DNA of 64,000 nt from Hyphomicrobiales bacterium (GCA_900468805.1 UEIF01000037.1:1-64000); one strand, 5' to 3'. Positions 26,478 to 35,204 are shown, numbered from the stretch's first letter. Notes: generated by a model from the sequence alone, not told the origin. Numbers and translations are program-made.

Positions 26478-26765
26478 ATGCGTACGGTTATTGCAGCAGC
26501 CTCGATCATTCTCCTCGGGTTCGCCGCTCCGGCCTTTTCCCAGGCCCTCGGTGATATGGACTATTCCGGCCGCTTCGGCGGCATGCCGCCCGGCACGGTG
26601 CCGGACGCGGAATCAAGTAATACTTTTTCGATTCCGCTCGATCCCGTCGAGAGCGACAATATCACCGTCGTCATTCCGTCTGACCGGACGGATTGCCCGC
26701 GGCACGGCACGCGCGCCTACCGCACGGCCGAACGCGACGGCACGTTGGCAGCAGCGTGCCGCTGA
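26478..26765 (+). CDS. Small exported protein of unknown function
   Basis: Predicted 95-residue exported protein. A signal peptide (MRTVIAAASIILLGFAAP, cleavage near AFSQA) is followed by a short mature part with GRFGGMPPGTVPD and two cysteines (in DCPRHGTRAYR and at AACR) that could form a disulfide. An AAGGA site eight bases upstream favours ATG 26478 over ATG 26472; the frame is open from 26427. No known domain was recognised. Convergent with zwf. Confidence 0.6.
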   Translation: MRTVIAAASIILLGFAAPAFSQALGDMDYSGRFGGMPPGTVPDAESSNTFSIPLDPVESDNITVVIPSDRTDCPRHGTRAYRTAERDGTLAAACR

Positions 26766-26798
26766 CGGGATAGGATCGAATGAAAGAAGCAGGAATGG

Positions 26799-28307
26799 CT
26801 ATTTGCCGTCCCTGTGCAGGATCACGCCCAGTTCATGCCACTCGCGGCCGTCGCGCTGAATAAGCTCGTCGGCGCAAGTGGGTCCCATGCTGCCGGGAGC
26901 GTAGGGGTCCGGGATACGGTCATCCTTTGCCCACTCTTCCAGAAAGGGCTGAACGGCGGCCCAACCGGCCTCGATGCCGTCGGCGCGCTGGAACAGTGTC
27001 TGGTCGCCGATAAACAGATCATAGAGCAGGGATTCGTAACCGGTCGTCTTGCCGATATCGAACTTGTCGGCATAGCGAAAATCGAGCGACACCGGCACGG
27101 TATCGACCGATTGTCCCGGCGACTTGATGGAGATCTCCATGCTCATGCCTTCGTCTGGCTGAACCTGAATGACCAGCCTGTTCGGCGGCAGGTGGCGGTT
27201 GGCTTCCGTTTCACGGAACTGCGCGAAAGGAACGCGCTGGAAGGTGATGACGATTTCCGTATCGCGCGCCGTCATCGCCTTGCCGGTGCGCAGATAGAAG
27301 GGGACGCCGGCCCAGCGCCAGGTATCGGCATAAAGCTTCAAGGCCACATAGGTCTCGGTCTTACTGTCAGGCGAAACGTCCTTTGTTTCGCGATAAGCGG
27401 GCAGGTCGTTGCCATTGAGCGGACCCGCGGTATAGGCGCCACGCACGCCATTCGCCTTGGCTTCTTCCGGTGTATAGACGCGCAACGCCTTGAGCACCTT
27501 GCTCTTCTCGTTGCGGATCGCTTCGGCATCGAAACTGTTCGGCGGCTCCATGGCGATCATCGCCAGAAGCTGGAACAGGTGGTTGGGGATCATGTCGCGC
27601 AACGCGCCGGTCGCATCGTAGAACTTGCCGCGCGTGCCGACATCGACGATCTCGGAAGCAGTGATCTGAACGTGGTCGATATAGCGGTTGTTCCACAGTG
27701 ACTCGATCATCATGTTGGCGAAGCGCGCCGTCATCAGATTCTGCACCGTTTCCTTGCCGAGGAAATGGTCGAGCCGGTAGACTTGGCTTTCTTCGACCTG
27801 AGCGAGGATGCGCTCGTTCAAGGCGCGGGCCGAGGCAAGGTCAGTACCGAAGGGCTTTTCGATTGCTACACGGCGGAAGCAGCCCTCGCTCTCGTTCATC
27901 AGCCCGAGACCGGCAAGTTTCTCGACGATCGGCCCGAAGAAGGTCGGCGGCACGGCGAGATAGAAGGCGGCATTGCAGGTCTTGCCAAGGCGCTTGCCGA
28001 TTTCGAGGAAGATGTCGTCTTTGGTGAAATCACCCTGCAGATAGGAAATCCGCGACCGCAGGCTCTCCCAGGCCTCATCCTTGTCAGTCGCTTCATCGCC
28101 CTCGAGATGGCTGAGAAAAGCGTCGAGCCGCTGGCGCAGGAACTCATCGTCACCGGGCTCGATGCCGACGCCGAGAATGTCTAGGTCCTTGCCGACAAGG
28201 CGGCTGCGGGTGAGATTGATGATGGCCGGAACCAGCAGTCGCCGTGTCAGGTCGCCGGTGGCGCCGAAGATGACGAGAGTGACGGGCGGGGTGGGGTGAG
28301 CGTCCAT
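26799..28307 (-). CDS. zwf: Glucose-6-phosphate 1-dehydrogenase
   Basis: First enzyme of the oxidative pentose-phosphate and Entner-Doudoroff pathways: oxidises glucose 6-phosphate to 6-phosphogluconolactone with NADP. The 502-residue protein shows the nucleotide-binding GATGDLTRR (15-23), EKPFG (150-154) and the active-site RLDHFLGKE (178-186). The pgl and edd genes that form the usual rhizobial zwf operon are not adjacent, so this may be a second copy. ATG 28307 has GGAGA upstream; the frame to 28364 lacks support. Confidence 0.93.
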   Translation of the reverse strand: MDAHPTPPVTLVIFGATGDLTRRLLVPAIINLTRSRLVGKDLDILGVGIEPGDDEFLRQRLDAFLSHLEGDEATDKDEAWESLRSRISYLQGDFTKDDIFLEIGKRLGKTCNAAFYLAVPPTFFGPIVEKLAGLGLMNESEGCFRRVAIEKPFGTDLASARALNERILAQVEESQVYRLDHFLGKETVQNLMTARFANMMIESLWNNRYIDHVQITASEIVDVGTRGKFYDATGALRDMIPNHLFQLLAMIAMEPPNSFDAEAIRNEKSKVLKALRVYTPEEAKANGVRGAYTAGPLNGNDLPAYRETKDVSPDSKTETYVALKLYADTWRWAGVPFYLRTGKAMTARDTEIVITFQRVPFAQFRETEANRHLPPNRLVIQVQPDEGMSMEISIKSPGQSVDTVPVSLDFRYADKFDIGKTTGYESLLYDLFIGDQTLFQRADGIEAGWAAVQPFLEEWAKDDRIPDPYAPGSMGPTCADELIQRDGREWHELGVILHRDGK

Positions 28308-28408
28308 GTGCCATCTCCTGCTGGATTGTCCGGCCGAATATAAAGCGCTCCGGCTGCGCCGCAAGCACCTTGCGGTTCAACGATAACAAGCGTTTGACAC
28401 TACGTCGA

Positions 28409-28444
28409 AATCACATAAAGATATACAGATATCATTATGTGATT
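28409..28444. promoter_or_regulatory. Inverted repeat in the lysE-type promoter
   Basis: AATCACATAA (28409-28418) and TTATGTGATT (28435-28444) are perfect 10-bp arms with a 16-base spacer. A TTGACA element lies just upstream (28394-28399). The dyad ends 9 bases before the exporter start, a good position for repression. Confidence 0.5.
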
Positions 28445-28453
28445 GAGGGCTCT

Positions 28454-29071
28454 ATGATCGATCTCGTCAGTGCAGGCTTCTTCGTCATGGCCGCCTTGGC
28501 GCTTCTCGGTTCGCCGGGCCCTGCCATCGCTGCCCTTCTGGCGATTGGACGTCTCCACGGGATGGTGACGGGCCTGCGTTTCTATCTCGGTCTGCAGATC
28601 GGTTTGGCCGTTGCCGCCGCCGCGGCCGCCGCCGGCCTGCTATCGTTGATTGAGGCAATCCCACTGGCAATGCTGGTGATGACGGTCGCTGCCACCCTCT
28701 ATCTCGTCTGGCTGTCCTGGAAGATCGCCTCTGCGCCAGTCGGCGCCGATCTCTCGGCCACACGGCGGCAAGCCTCGCCAACCATCGCCGGCGGTGTCGT
28801 GCTTGGCCTCACCAATCCCAAGGCCTATATCGCCTTCGCCTCTCTTTTCGCCGCATACCGGCTCTCGCAGGATGGCGCGCTGGACATGCAGGCCAAATGG
28901 GCACTCTGCGTCCTCGTCATGATCGTCGTCGATATTTTCTGGCTGTGGCTCGGCGTTGTTCTCGGCAAAGTGCAAATGGAGCCGTCGAGCGAACGGGTGC
29001 TCAACATCTGCTTTGGCCTCGTTATTCTCGCGACCGCGATCTTGTCGCTGATCGAGCTTTTGGGAGCCTGA
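28454..29071 (+). CDS. LysE/RhtB-family amino-acid exporter
   Basis: Inner-membrane exporter of 205 residues with about six hydrophobic segments. LysE marks are GSPGPAIAALLAIG near the N-terminus, GLRFYLGLQIGL, and VVLGLTNPKAYIAFASLF. Exported substrate is probably an amino acid or related metabolite; no specificity can be read. The start at 28454 follows GAGGG; the longer frame from 28370 would run through the dyad. Divergent from zwf. Confidence 0.85.
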   Translation: MIDLVSAGFFVMAALALLGSPGPAIAALLAIGRLHGMVTGLRFYLGLQIGLAVAAAAAAAGLLSLIEAIPLAMLVMTVAATLYLVWLSWKIASAPVGADLSATRRQASPTIAGGVVLGLTNPKAYIAFASLFAAYRLSQDGALDMQAKWALCVLVMIVVDIFWLWLGVVLGKVQMEPSSERVLNICFGLVILATAILSLIELLGA

Positions 29072-29077
29072 CATGCA

Positions 29078-29112
29078 AGGGCCATTGCGGAAGGTCTTTC
29101 CGCAATGGCCCT
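29078..29112. terminator. Long perfect hairpin between convergent genes
   Basis: AGGGCCATTGCGGAA (29078-29092) and its exact complement (29098-29112) form a 15-bp stem with a 5-base loop, 6 bases after the exporter stop and 18 bases from the 3' end of the convergent gene. It lacks a T tract on either side, so it may stabilise RNA ends rather than act as a classic terminator. Confidence 0.6.
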
Positions 29113-29130
29113 CTTACGATGATGGATGGC

Positions 29131-29838
29131 TTACGCCTTGGTGGCAGGCTTGTCCGTGGTCGTGTCGGTGGCCGGCTTGGATGCAGATGTGTCAGTCGCG
29201 GGCTTGTCACCTGTGCCGCTGGCCGGCTTCGTCTCGGTCTTTACCGGCCAGGTGATGTAATAATTCTGCGTGCCGACCTGGCCGAAATAGACCTCGTTGC
29301 CAGTGCCTTTCTCGATGAAGCTGCCGTTTTCGCTTCTGACGAGGCGCGCATGGGAGTCGCGCTGAAGATGGTCGCGCAGGAAGTTATTCCAGTCGTCGGT
29401 CTTGATGTCGGTGCCCTTCTTCTGGTCGACATCGGCTTCCTTGGGATCGGTCACGTCCCAGGCCTTGATGGAAACGCCCTGGGTCGGATCGGTGACCGTC
29501 AGCTGGCCCTTCTTGAAGGCGGCAAGCATGGCGGCTTCCTGGCTGCCGGGGCCCTTGGCATCTGCCGCAGCCGTCATGTTCTGGCGCAGCAGCGCCATGA
29601 AAGAGGCGGTGGTGATATCGGTGCTGGCGGTGGTGTTGCCGGATGCATCCGTGGACCCCGTCTTGCCGGAGTTGATCTTGTCGAGCATGACCGACAGCGC
29701 CGAGCGGGATTGCGAGGGAAGGCTGGAATAGTCATGATCGGTCGAGCTGCTGGAACTGCTGTCGGAGGAGCCGCTCTTGATCACCTGCAAGGCAATCTGC
29801 GCCGTCTGCAGCCGGATGTTGGAAACAGAAGAAACCAT
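29131..29838 (-). CDS. Low-complexity hypothetical protein
   Basis: Protein of 235 residues not recognised as any family. It has no signal peptide or membrane segment. The N-terminus (SVSNIRLQTAQIALQVI) is a helix followed by a serine-rich stretch (about 23-33) and TS-rich segments. The middle (about 120-200) looks folded: KAWDVTDPKEADVD, DDWNNFLRDHLQRDSHARL, GNEVYFGQVGTQNYYITW. The tail repeats KPATDT-like units (about 207-235). The N-terminal pattern recalls flagellar or secreted accessory proteins, but no such genes are adjacent. Codon use is like the neighbours. Confidence 0.65.
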   Translation of the reverse strand: MVSSVSNIRLQTAQIALQVIKSGSSDSSSSSSTDHDYSSLPSQSRSALSVMLDKINSGKTGSTDASGNTTASTDITTASFMALLRQNMTAAADAKGPGSQEAAMLAAFKKGQLTVTDPTQGVSIKAWDVTDPKEADVDQKKGTDIKTDDWNNFLRDHLQRDSHARLVRSENGSFIEKGTGNEVYFGQVGTQNYYITWPVKTETKPASGTGDKPATDTSASKPATDTTTDKPATKA

Positions 29839-30058
29839 CTCAAAATCTCTTTGTCAGGCCCCGCACATGGTGGCGCAAAGGCGTTTAATGGATAGCGATC
29901 GATGTCGGTAACATCGCGAAAGCACGTCTGGATTGAGAAACCCCAGGACGAACCGCTATACTTCAAACTTTGCGTGTGGCTTGCGGATGGCTGAGAAAGC
30001 TTCGCCGGCAGCAATCACGCAGATCGCTGCCGGCGCTAAAAATGCTGGGGTTTCCCGG

Positions 30059-30829
30059 TCAGGCCTTTACGGCCACCATGAAGAGCCGCGGGAACTTGAG
30101 CAGCACCTTGCCATCGGCTGCCTTCGGATAGACCCGGTCGATGCGTTCGAGATAGTCGGCGAGAAATGCCTCGCGATGCTCTTCACCGGCATGGTCGAGA
30201 TAGGGGCGCAGGCCCGTTGCCTTGACCCATTCGACGATCGCAGCGGCATTGTCCATCGGATGATTGTAGATCGTGTGCCAGATGTCGACGCGGGAAGACT
30301 TGGCGATCAGCCGGCTGTAATAGGTCGATGGCGGCGGCAGCATGTTGCGACGAGCGCTCTTCTTCTCGAAGGCGGCCTTCCATGGACCGGCATGTGCCGT
30401 TTCCTCCATCATCAGATGGCTCGGCTCGCCGAGATTATCTGGCATCTGCACGGCAAGCACGCCACCCGGTGCCAGTCCGTCCATCAACCGGTCGAAGATG
30501 TCGAGATGGTTGGGCAGCCACTGGAAGACGGCATTGGCAAACAGCAGGTCTGCCGGCTCGGAGGGTTGCCAGGTGGAAAGGTCTGCTTCCACGAAAGCCG
30601 TGCCCGGCAGGCGCTTGCGGGCCGCCTCCAGCATGTTCAAGTCGCTGTCGAGGCCAGAGACATTGGCCGCCCCGTAGCGGTCGATGATGAGCTCGGTCGA
30701 ATTGCCCGGCCCGCAGCCGAGATCGACCGCGTGGTGGAGCTCCGCCAGGGGCACCTGCGCCAGCAGGTCTCGCGCCGGGCGCGTGCGTTCATCTTCGAAT
30801 TTCACATATTGGCTGGCTGACCATGCCAT
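30059..30829 (-). CDS. tam: Trans-aconitate 2-methyltransferase
   Basis: SAM-dependent enzyme that methylates trans-aconitate, an inhibitor of aconitase formed spontaneously from cis-aconitate. The 256-residue protein begins with the characteristic WSASQYVKFEDERTRPARDLL, has SAM motif I VDLGCGPGNSTELI, and FANAVFQWLPNHLDIF. The frame is open to 31069, but ATG 30829 has AGGAGA upstream and matches the family length. It follows the TerC-like gene by 16 bases on the same strand and is probably cotranscribed. Confidence 0.9.
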   Translation of the reverse strand: MAWSASQYVKFEDERTRPARDLLAQVPLAELHHAVDLGCGPGNSTELIIDRYGAANVSGLDSDLNMLEAARKRLPGTAFVEADLSTWQPSEPADLLFANAVFQWLPNHLDIFDRLMDGLAPGGVLAVQMPDNLGEPSHLMMEETAHAGPWKAAFEKKSARRNMLPPPSTYYSRLIAKSSRVDIWHTIYNHPMDNAAAIVEWVKATGLRPYLDHAGEEHREAFLADYLERIDRVYPKAADGKVLLKFPRLFMVAVKA

Positions 30830-30845
30830 CGTTTTTCTCCTGATA

Positions 30846-32405
30846 TCAGGCCACGTTCTCGACGCGGCGGATGCGAACTTTGTCGATGTTGCGGCCATCG
30901 AGTTTGACCACCTCGAAGGCCAGATCGCCGGCGGTGAAGGCCTCGCCTTCATGCGGCAGATGCCCGAGACGCCAGAGGATGAAGCCAGCCAGTGTCGAAT
31001 AGCGGTCGGCATCGTCAACGAGGTCGTCATCGAGCAGCTTGGAAGCGTGTCGGATGTCGATCCAGCCATCCACCGTCAGTGCGCCGTCACCACCGCGCTC
31101 GATGGTCAGCTTCTCCTCGTCTTCGTCGGGGAATTCCCCGGCGATCGCCTCCAGAATGTCGGTCGTCGTCACGATGCCTTCCAGATCGCCATACTCGTCG
31201 AGGATGATGGCGATTGCCTGACCGGACTGACGCAGCAGTTCCATGAGTTTCAGGGCGCTGAGGCTTTCATGCACCACAAGTGGCTGGCGAATGGAACGCT
31301 CCGGATTGATTGCGCCCTCCTGGATGATATCGCGCATCAGGTCGCGGGCGCTTGCCACACCGATGAATTTGTCGAGACTGCCGCGACCGACGGGAAAGCG
31401 CGAATGGCCAAGCTCGACGATCCGGTGCTGCAGTTCCTCCGCCGGCGCATCGAGGTCCAGCCACTCGACGTCGATGCGCGGTGTCATGATCGATTTCGCC
31501 GGCCGCCCGGCAAGCGCCAGAACGCCCTGGATCATGTCCTTTTCCTCCGACGAGAAGACATCCTCCTCTGCCGTATGCTCGCCGATCAGTTCGGCGGTCG
31601 AGCCGAGCGTAACCTGCGGGCGCTTGCCGCCGAGCAGGCCGAGCACGGCATCGGCGGTACGCTCGCGGATGTTGGTCGGGGTGATCAGCCGCTCGCGGTT
31701 GTGGCGCGCGAGCTGATTCAGCGCCTCGATGGTCACCGAGAAGCCGATCGCCGCGTAGAGATAGCCCTTCGGCAGGTGGACGCCAAAGCCTTCGATGATC
31801 AGCGAGAAACCGATCATCATCAGGAAGCCGAGGCAAAGGATGACGACGGTCGGGTGCTTGCCGACGAAAGAGGTGAGCGGCTTCGACAAGAGCAGCATGA
31901 CCCCGACGGCGATGATGACGGCGATCATCATGACCGGCAGATGCTGCACCATGCCGACGGCGGTGATGACGCTGTCGAGCGAGAAGATCGCATCCAGCAC
32001 GACGATCTGCACGATCACCTGCCAGAAGACGGCATGGATGATCTTCTTGTCGTCATGCTCGACATGGCCTTCCAGCCGCTCATGCAGCTCCATCGTGCCC
32101 TTGAAGAGCAGGAACAGGCCGCCGACGATCAGGATGACGTCGCGCCCCGAAAGGTCGAAACCCAGAATGGAGAAGAGCGGCGTCGTCAGCGTCACCACCC
32201 AGGCAATGGAGGCAAGCAGCCCCATGCGGATGACGAGCGCGAGCGCGAGGCCGACGAGCCGCGCCTTGTCGCGCTGATGCGGCGGCAGCTTGTCGGCGAG
32301 GATCGCGATGAAGACGAGATTGTCGATGCCGAGAACGATCTCGAGCACGATAAGCGTGGCCAGACCAACCCAGGCGGAAGGGTCGGATATCCAGTCGAAG
32401 AACAT
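30846..32405 (-). CDS. TerC-family membrane protein with CBS pair and CorC/HlyC domain
   Basis: Inner-membrane protein of 519 residues. A TerC domain occupies about 1-210, with acidic residues in the membrane (EIVLGIDNLVF and LDAIFSLDSVITAVG) that are typical for metal-ion transport. Two CBS domains follow (about 300-420, with MTPRIDVEWLDLD and FIGVASARDL) and a CorC_HlyC domain ends the protein (about 435-515). This architecture matches YoaE/YegH-type proteins; TerC relatives export Mn2+ or support metalation of secreted proteins. The ribosome site before ATG 32405 is weak, and a 442-base non-coding region with a strong hairpin precedes it. Confidence 0.88.
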   Translation of the reverse strand: MFFDWISDPSAWVGLATLIVLEIVLGIDNLVFIAILADKLPPHQRDKARLVGLALALVIRMGLLASIAWVVTLTTPLFSILGFDLSGRDVILIVGGLFLLFKGTMELHERLEGHVEHDDKKIIHAVFWQVIVQIVVLDAIFSLDSVITAVGMVQHLPVMMIAVIIAVGVMLLLSKPLTSFVGKHPTVVILCLGFLMMIGFSLIIEGFGVHLPKGYLYAAIGFSVTIEALNQLARHNRERLITPTNIRERTADAVLGLLGGKRPQVTLGSTAELIGEHTAEEDVFSSEEKDMIQGVLALAGRPAKSIMTPRIDVEWLDLDAPAEELQHRIVELGHSRFPVGRGSLDKFIGVASARDLMRDIIQEGAINPERSIRQPLVVHESLSALKLMELLRQSGQAIAIILDEYGDLEGIVTTTDILEAIAGEFPDEDEEKLTIERGGDGALTVDGWIDIRHASKLLDDDLVDDADRYSTLAGFILWRLGHLPHEGEAFTAGDLAFEVVKLDGRNIDKVRIRRVENVA

Positions 32406-32847
32406 CAGGTGTTAAATGCGGCCGCTGTCATAAAGGGCCGCTCCTCTGAGATGAAAACAATAGGCGACCGGCCCGATGTCGACGACATCGGGAGCTTGAT
32501 CTGTTGCGATAGCCTGGAGATGAGCCGCGTCCTGCGCAGCCTTGATATGCCTGAACCGAAGCGGGAAGAAACGCGCTTGCTACAACAGTAATCTCCGCCA
32601 TCGTCGGCCGGAATCTCCCGGCTGGTTGAGGCGGGATTGGTACTGGAAGGGTCGTTGTCAGGCATGCCGCAATTCTGTCGATGAAACGTATCCGGCGCAA
32701 GAGGCGCCGGGCAAAATCCTTATAGGGCCGTTCTATGACAGTTTTCAGAGGAGAGGGATCGGCCGCAAGGGCCGACCCGATCAGGCGACAGTCGGATCAC
32801 CGCGTCGACGCTTCGAGATTTCCGACCCTCGACATGAATCGGTAAGT
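32406..32847. other. 442-base non-coding region: leader/promoter of the TerC-type gene
   Basis: No convincing gene lies here. It separates two same-strand genes, so it holds the promoter and leader of the TerC-type gene and the 3' region of the ClpP-like gene. Several short open frames exist on the minus strand but lack codon-use support. The yybP-ykoY manganese riboswitch that often precedes TerC genes was looked for, and its conserved core was not recognised. Confidence 0.5.
32472..32492 (-). promoter_or_regulatory. Leader hairpin upstream of the TerC-type gene
   Basis: CCCGATGTC and GACATCGGG form a perfect 9-bp stem with a 3-base loop, 67 bases before the start codon in the presumed leader. 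It could be part of an RNA regulatory element or an attenuator; a T-run does not follow. Confidence 0.4.
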
Positions 32848-34614
32848 TCAGCGAAGGTTTTCCTCTATCGGCTTGTAACAGACTTCGGTGTCGCCGATCT
32901 CAGTCTTGCTGATGGGCTTCCACGTATTGCCGTCGAAGTCGAAGAATTCGACGAAACATTTATTGACATCGTAATTCAGCCACTGAGTGGCAACAAGGCG
33001 GCTGTCCCGGCTATATTCCAAATTCAAATACAGGTTGTCTTCGCCACCACGAGGGAAAGATCCCGGGCGGCCTGTCTGGTTGTTGGCGACTATGACGAAG
33101 GAGCACCCGGTACCGCAACCAATCTGAATAAGCGTATAGCGTCCGGCAAAATTCGGTCCTTCGCGCATTCCCTCGCGGATGCGTGTTCTGAAATTGTTGA
33201 AGTCTCGGTCACGCCCTTTGAAGTCCGGCAACACTGTCTTTCCGGTAAACCGGCTTTGAATTGGGAAGTCGGATGCGTTTGGCCGCTTGACCTTAGTTGC
33301 CGCAGACGTTGCGGCGACCGCTCCGTTTTCTTGAGATGATGCGACGTCGCAAGCATGCCACTCCATCTGATACCCGTACTCGCCTTCACGGCCATAACAC
33401 CAGCCCACAGCCTGGAGCTTCGTTCCGATGGCCTCGCGCTTGTTGCAGGCGGCCAGCGTCTCAGCAGAATCCCCGCTGCCGCCTCGGCACGTAGTATTCT
33501 GCTCTTGCCATTGCGATATCAGGCGAATGGGTTGGGACGCGCCCTTGTCGGTCTCTATGACTTTGCCCGTCTCCGAGATAATAGTTCCGGCCCTCTGGTC
33601 CCAAACCAGAGAGAATTCCGCCGTACCCGAAGATACGCGGTCACCCACATCGCGCTTTGCGTACCAATCAACGACGCCGTCTATCCTGCAGGTCTCGGAG
33701 CAGGTTATCCGCGCCGACCCGGGTTTTATACTATAGGCCCGGATCGGCCACCTTGATGCGAAGTCCCGCTTTTCACCGATAACGACCGCCTTGGGGGTCG
33801 GCTTCCCATAAAAGTCCACTGTGTCGGCGTAAGCCTCCTCCATAAAAACAACCGCTTCGGCGTTCCCGTGGGACCATGCGCTGTAGTAGGCAGTAACAAA
33901 GACGAGGGCCCTCTGCTCTGTCGTCAGTGGAGCGAATTCAGCATTTGCCGAGGGCGGGACGGTGGTCGGAGCAGCTCCGGTCGATGCCGCCCGCTCCGGC
34001 AGGGCGGGCAGGCTGCCCCAAGTGACCTTGTAGTTCTGCATTTCTTTTGCAGTGAGATATCGCATGTCATCGCTGGGAACCGATAAGCTAAGCTGGAGCA
34101 GCTTGGGATCGACATCCATCTCCATGAGGTATGTCATGATCTCTGCGGTCATCGCTTGAACCGCGGCGACGGCGGCATTGCCTTCGATATTGCTCTCTGG
34201 CGAGAAGGAAGACTGGTGGACGCCGATCGCGCCTGGGTCCGCTTCGCGGTTCACGCCGCCGACAAACGCCAGCGCACAGGCAGAGGCACATTGTGAGGAC
34301 CGGAGCTGCAGAGTTGATAATCCTAGCGAGCGGATCATTCTCCCATAGGCCATCGCAGAGAGAACGTGGCCGCCATTACTGTCGAAGGTGATTACTCTGG
34401 CTCCGCTTGCCGCAACTTCGCGGGCAAGCAGTTCTGGATTGTCGGATTTGCTAAATTCACCTTTGAGGAGGAGAACTGGAACGGAATTATCAATCGGCAC
34501 ACGCTCTATTGTAATGTCTGCGCATGCGTTTCCGAACGAGGTAAGGAATGCGAAAAACCCAAAAACGACACTGCGCAGAAACACGATTACAAATCCCCAA
34601 CCACGGCGAAGCAT
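32848..34614 (-). CDS. Secreted multidomain protein with ClpP/SppA-like serine-protease fold
   Basis: Predicted exported protein of 588 residues. After a signal peptide (cleavage near 32), residues about 34-200 resemble the COG3904 periplasmic ClpP/crotonase-fold group: TFDSNGGHVLSAMAYG gives the oxyanion-type glycines 81-82, CASACALAFVGG places a candidate nucleophile Ser111, and GVHQSS a candidate His133, with spacing close to ClpP (Ser97/His122). About 225-360 resembles an NTF2-like module (YYSAWSHGNAEAV, DFYGK, RWPIRAYSI, CSETCRIDGVVDWY). Then comes a small Cys-rich module (TTCRGGSGDS, GWCYGREGE, WHAC), and finally a C-terminal module (GPNFAGRYTLIQIGCGTGC, about 500-520). Base composition is visibly lower in GC than the neighbours. 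Function unknown; protease activity is inference. Confidence 0.72.
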   Translation of the reverse strand: MLRRGWGFVIVFLRSVVFGFFAFLTSFGNACADITIERVPIDNSVPVLLLKGEFSKSDNPELLAREVAASGARVITFDSNGGHVLSAMAYGRMIRSLGLSTLQLRSSQCASACALAFVGGVNREADPGAIGVHQSSFSPESNIEGNAAVAAVQAMTAEIMTYLMEMDVDPKLLQLSLSVPSDDMRYLTAKEMQNYKVTWGSLPALPERAASTGAAPTTVPPSANAEFAPLTTEQRALVFVTAYYSAWSHGNAEAVVFMEEAYADTVDFYGKPTPKAVVIGEKRDFASRWPIRAYSIKPGSARITCSETCRIDGVVDWYAKRDVGDRVSSGTAEFSLVWDQRAGTIISETGKVIETDKGASQPIRLISQWQEQNTTCRGGSGDSAETLAACNKREAIGTKLQAVGWCYGREGEYGYQMEWHACDVASSQENGAVAATSAATKVKRPNASDFPIQSRFTGKTVLPDFKGRDRDFNNFRTRIREGMREGPNFAGRYTLIQIGCGTGCSFVIVANNQTGRPGSFPRGGEDNLYLNLEYSRDSRLVATQWLNYDVNKCFVEFFDFDGNTWKPISKTEIGDTEVCYKPIEENLR

Positions 34615-34739
34615 ATGCTAGCGCATCAACTGCTGCGCGCAATATTGAAAGCAGCGGTTGGGTCGTCAAATGGGGAATGTGTTTAACGCCGGCGTGATGC
34701 CTCGACGATCTCTTTGCCTGCAGCTGCGGCGCATGCGAC

Positions 34740-35204
34740 CTACGCCGCCAGGATCGTGATCCCATGGGCGTTTGCGGCCGCCCGCATACGAGCCACCGTT
34801 TCCGGCGACGGGCTGTCCTGCGGCTGTTCGGTGACACCCTCGGTCTCGATGAATTCGGCCATGTCGTGATCGACGATAGCCGAAAAGACCGCGGGGACGG
34901 TTCCGTTGTTGGAATAGCCATGCACCATGAAAGGCGCGATGGTGACGATGTCGCCTTCGCTCGCTTCGATCTCTTCCGGCCCGGTATCTGTGAGCCGCCA
35001 GATCGTCAGCGTACCCTCGATGATCCGGAAGACTTCCGGGCTTGCATGGGCGTGGCGCGGCGTCTTGCCGCCGGGCTCCACCGTCACGTCGAAGATGTTG
35101 AGCCAGTTGCCTGTGAGGCGAGCCCGTCGCTCGACCTTGTCGCCCAGCACGAAGAAGCTCTTTGCCTCCGTCCGGGCATCTGTTTTCACAAATGAGTTGG
35201 ACAT
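34740..35204 (-). CDS. Cupin-domain protein
   Basis: Small beta-barrel protein of 154 residues. Cupin motif 1 is GGKTPRHAHASPEVFRIIEG with metal-binding His and Glu, and motif 2 is GDIVTIAPFMVHGYSNNG. Such proteins are metal-dependent enzymes or sensors; the substrate is unknown. ATG 35204 gives the domain directly; the frame open to 35474 covers the divergent promoter and was rejected. It is divergent from the sugar isomerase gene at 35490. Confidence 0.8.
   Translation of the reverse strand: MSNSFVKTDARTEAKSFFVLGDKVERRARLTGNWLNIFDVTVEPGGKTPRHAHASPEVFRIIEGTLTIWRLTDTGPEEIEASEGDIVTIAPFMVHGYSNNGTVPAVFSAIVDHDMAEFIETEGVTEQPQDSPSPETVARMRAAANAHGITILAA

Noticed and set aside
30684..32591. 635-codon open frame antisense to tam and the TerC-type gene
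   Set aside because: Composition is Asp/His/Arg-rich without fold-like pattern, and it crosses two well-supported genes on the other strand.
32406..32847. yybP-ykoY Mn riboswitch before the TerC-type gene
   Set aside because: The conserved core could not be recognised by eye; only a hairpin is claimed. An Infernal search with RF00080 would decide.
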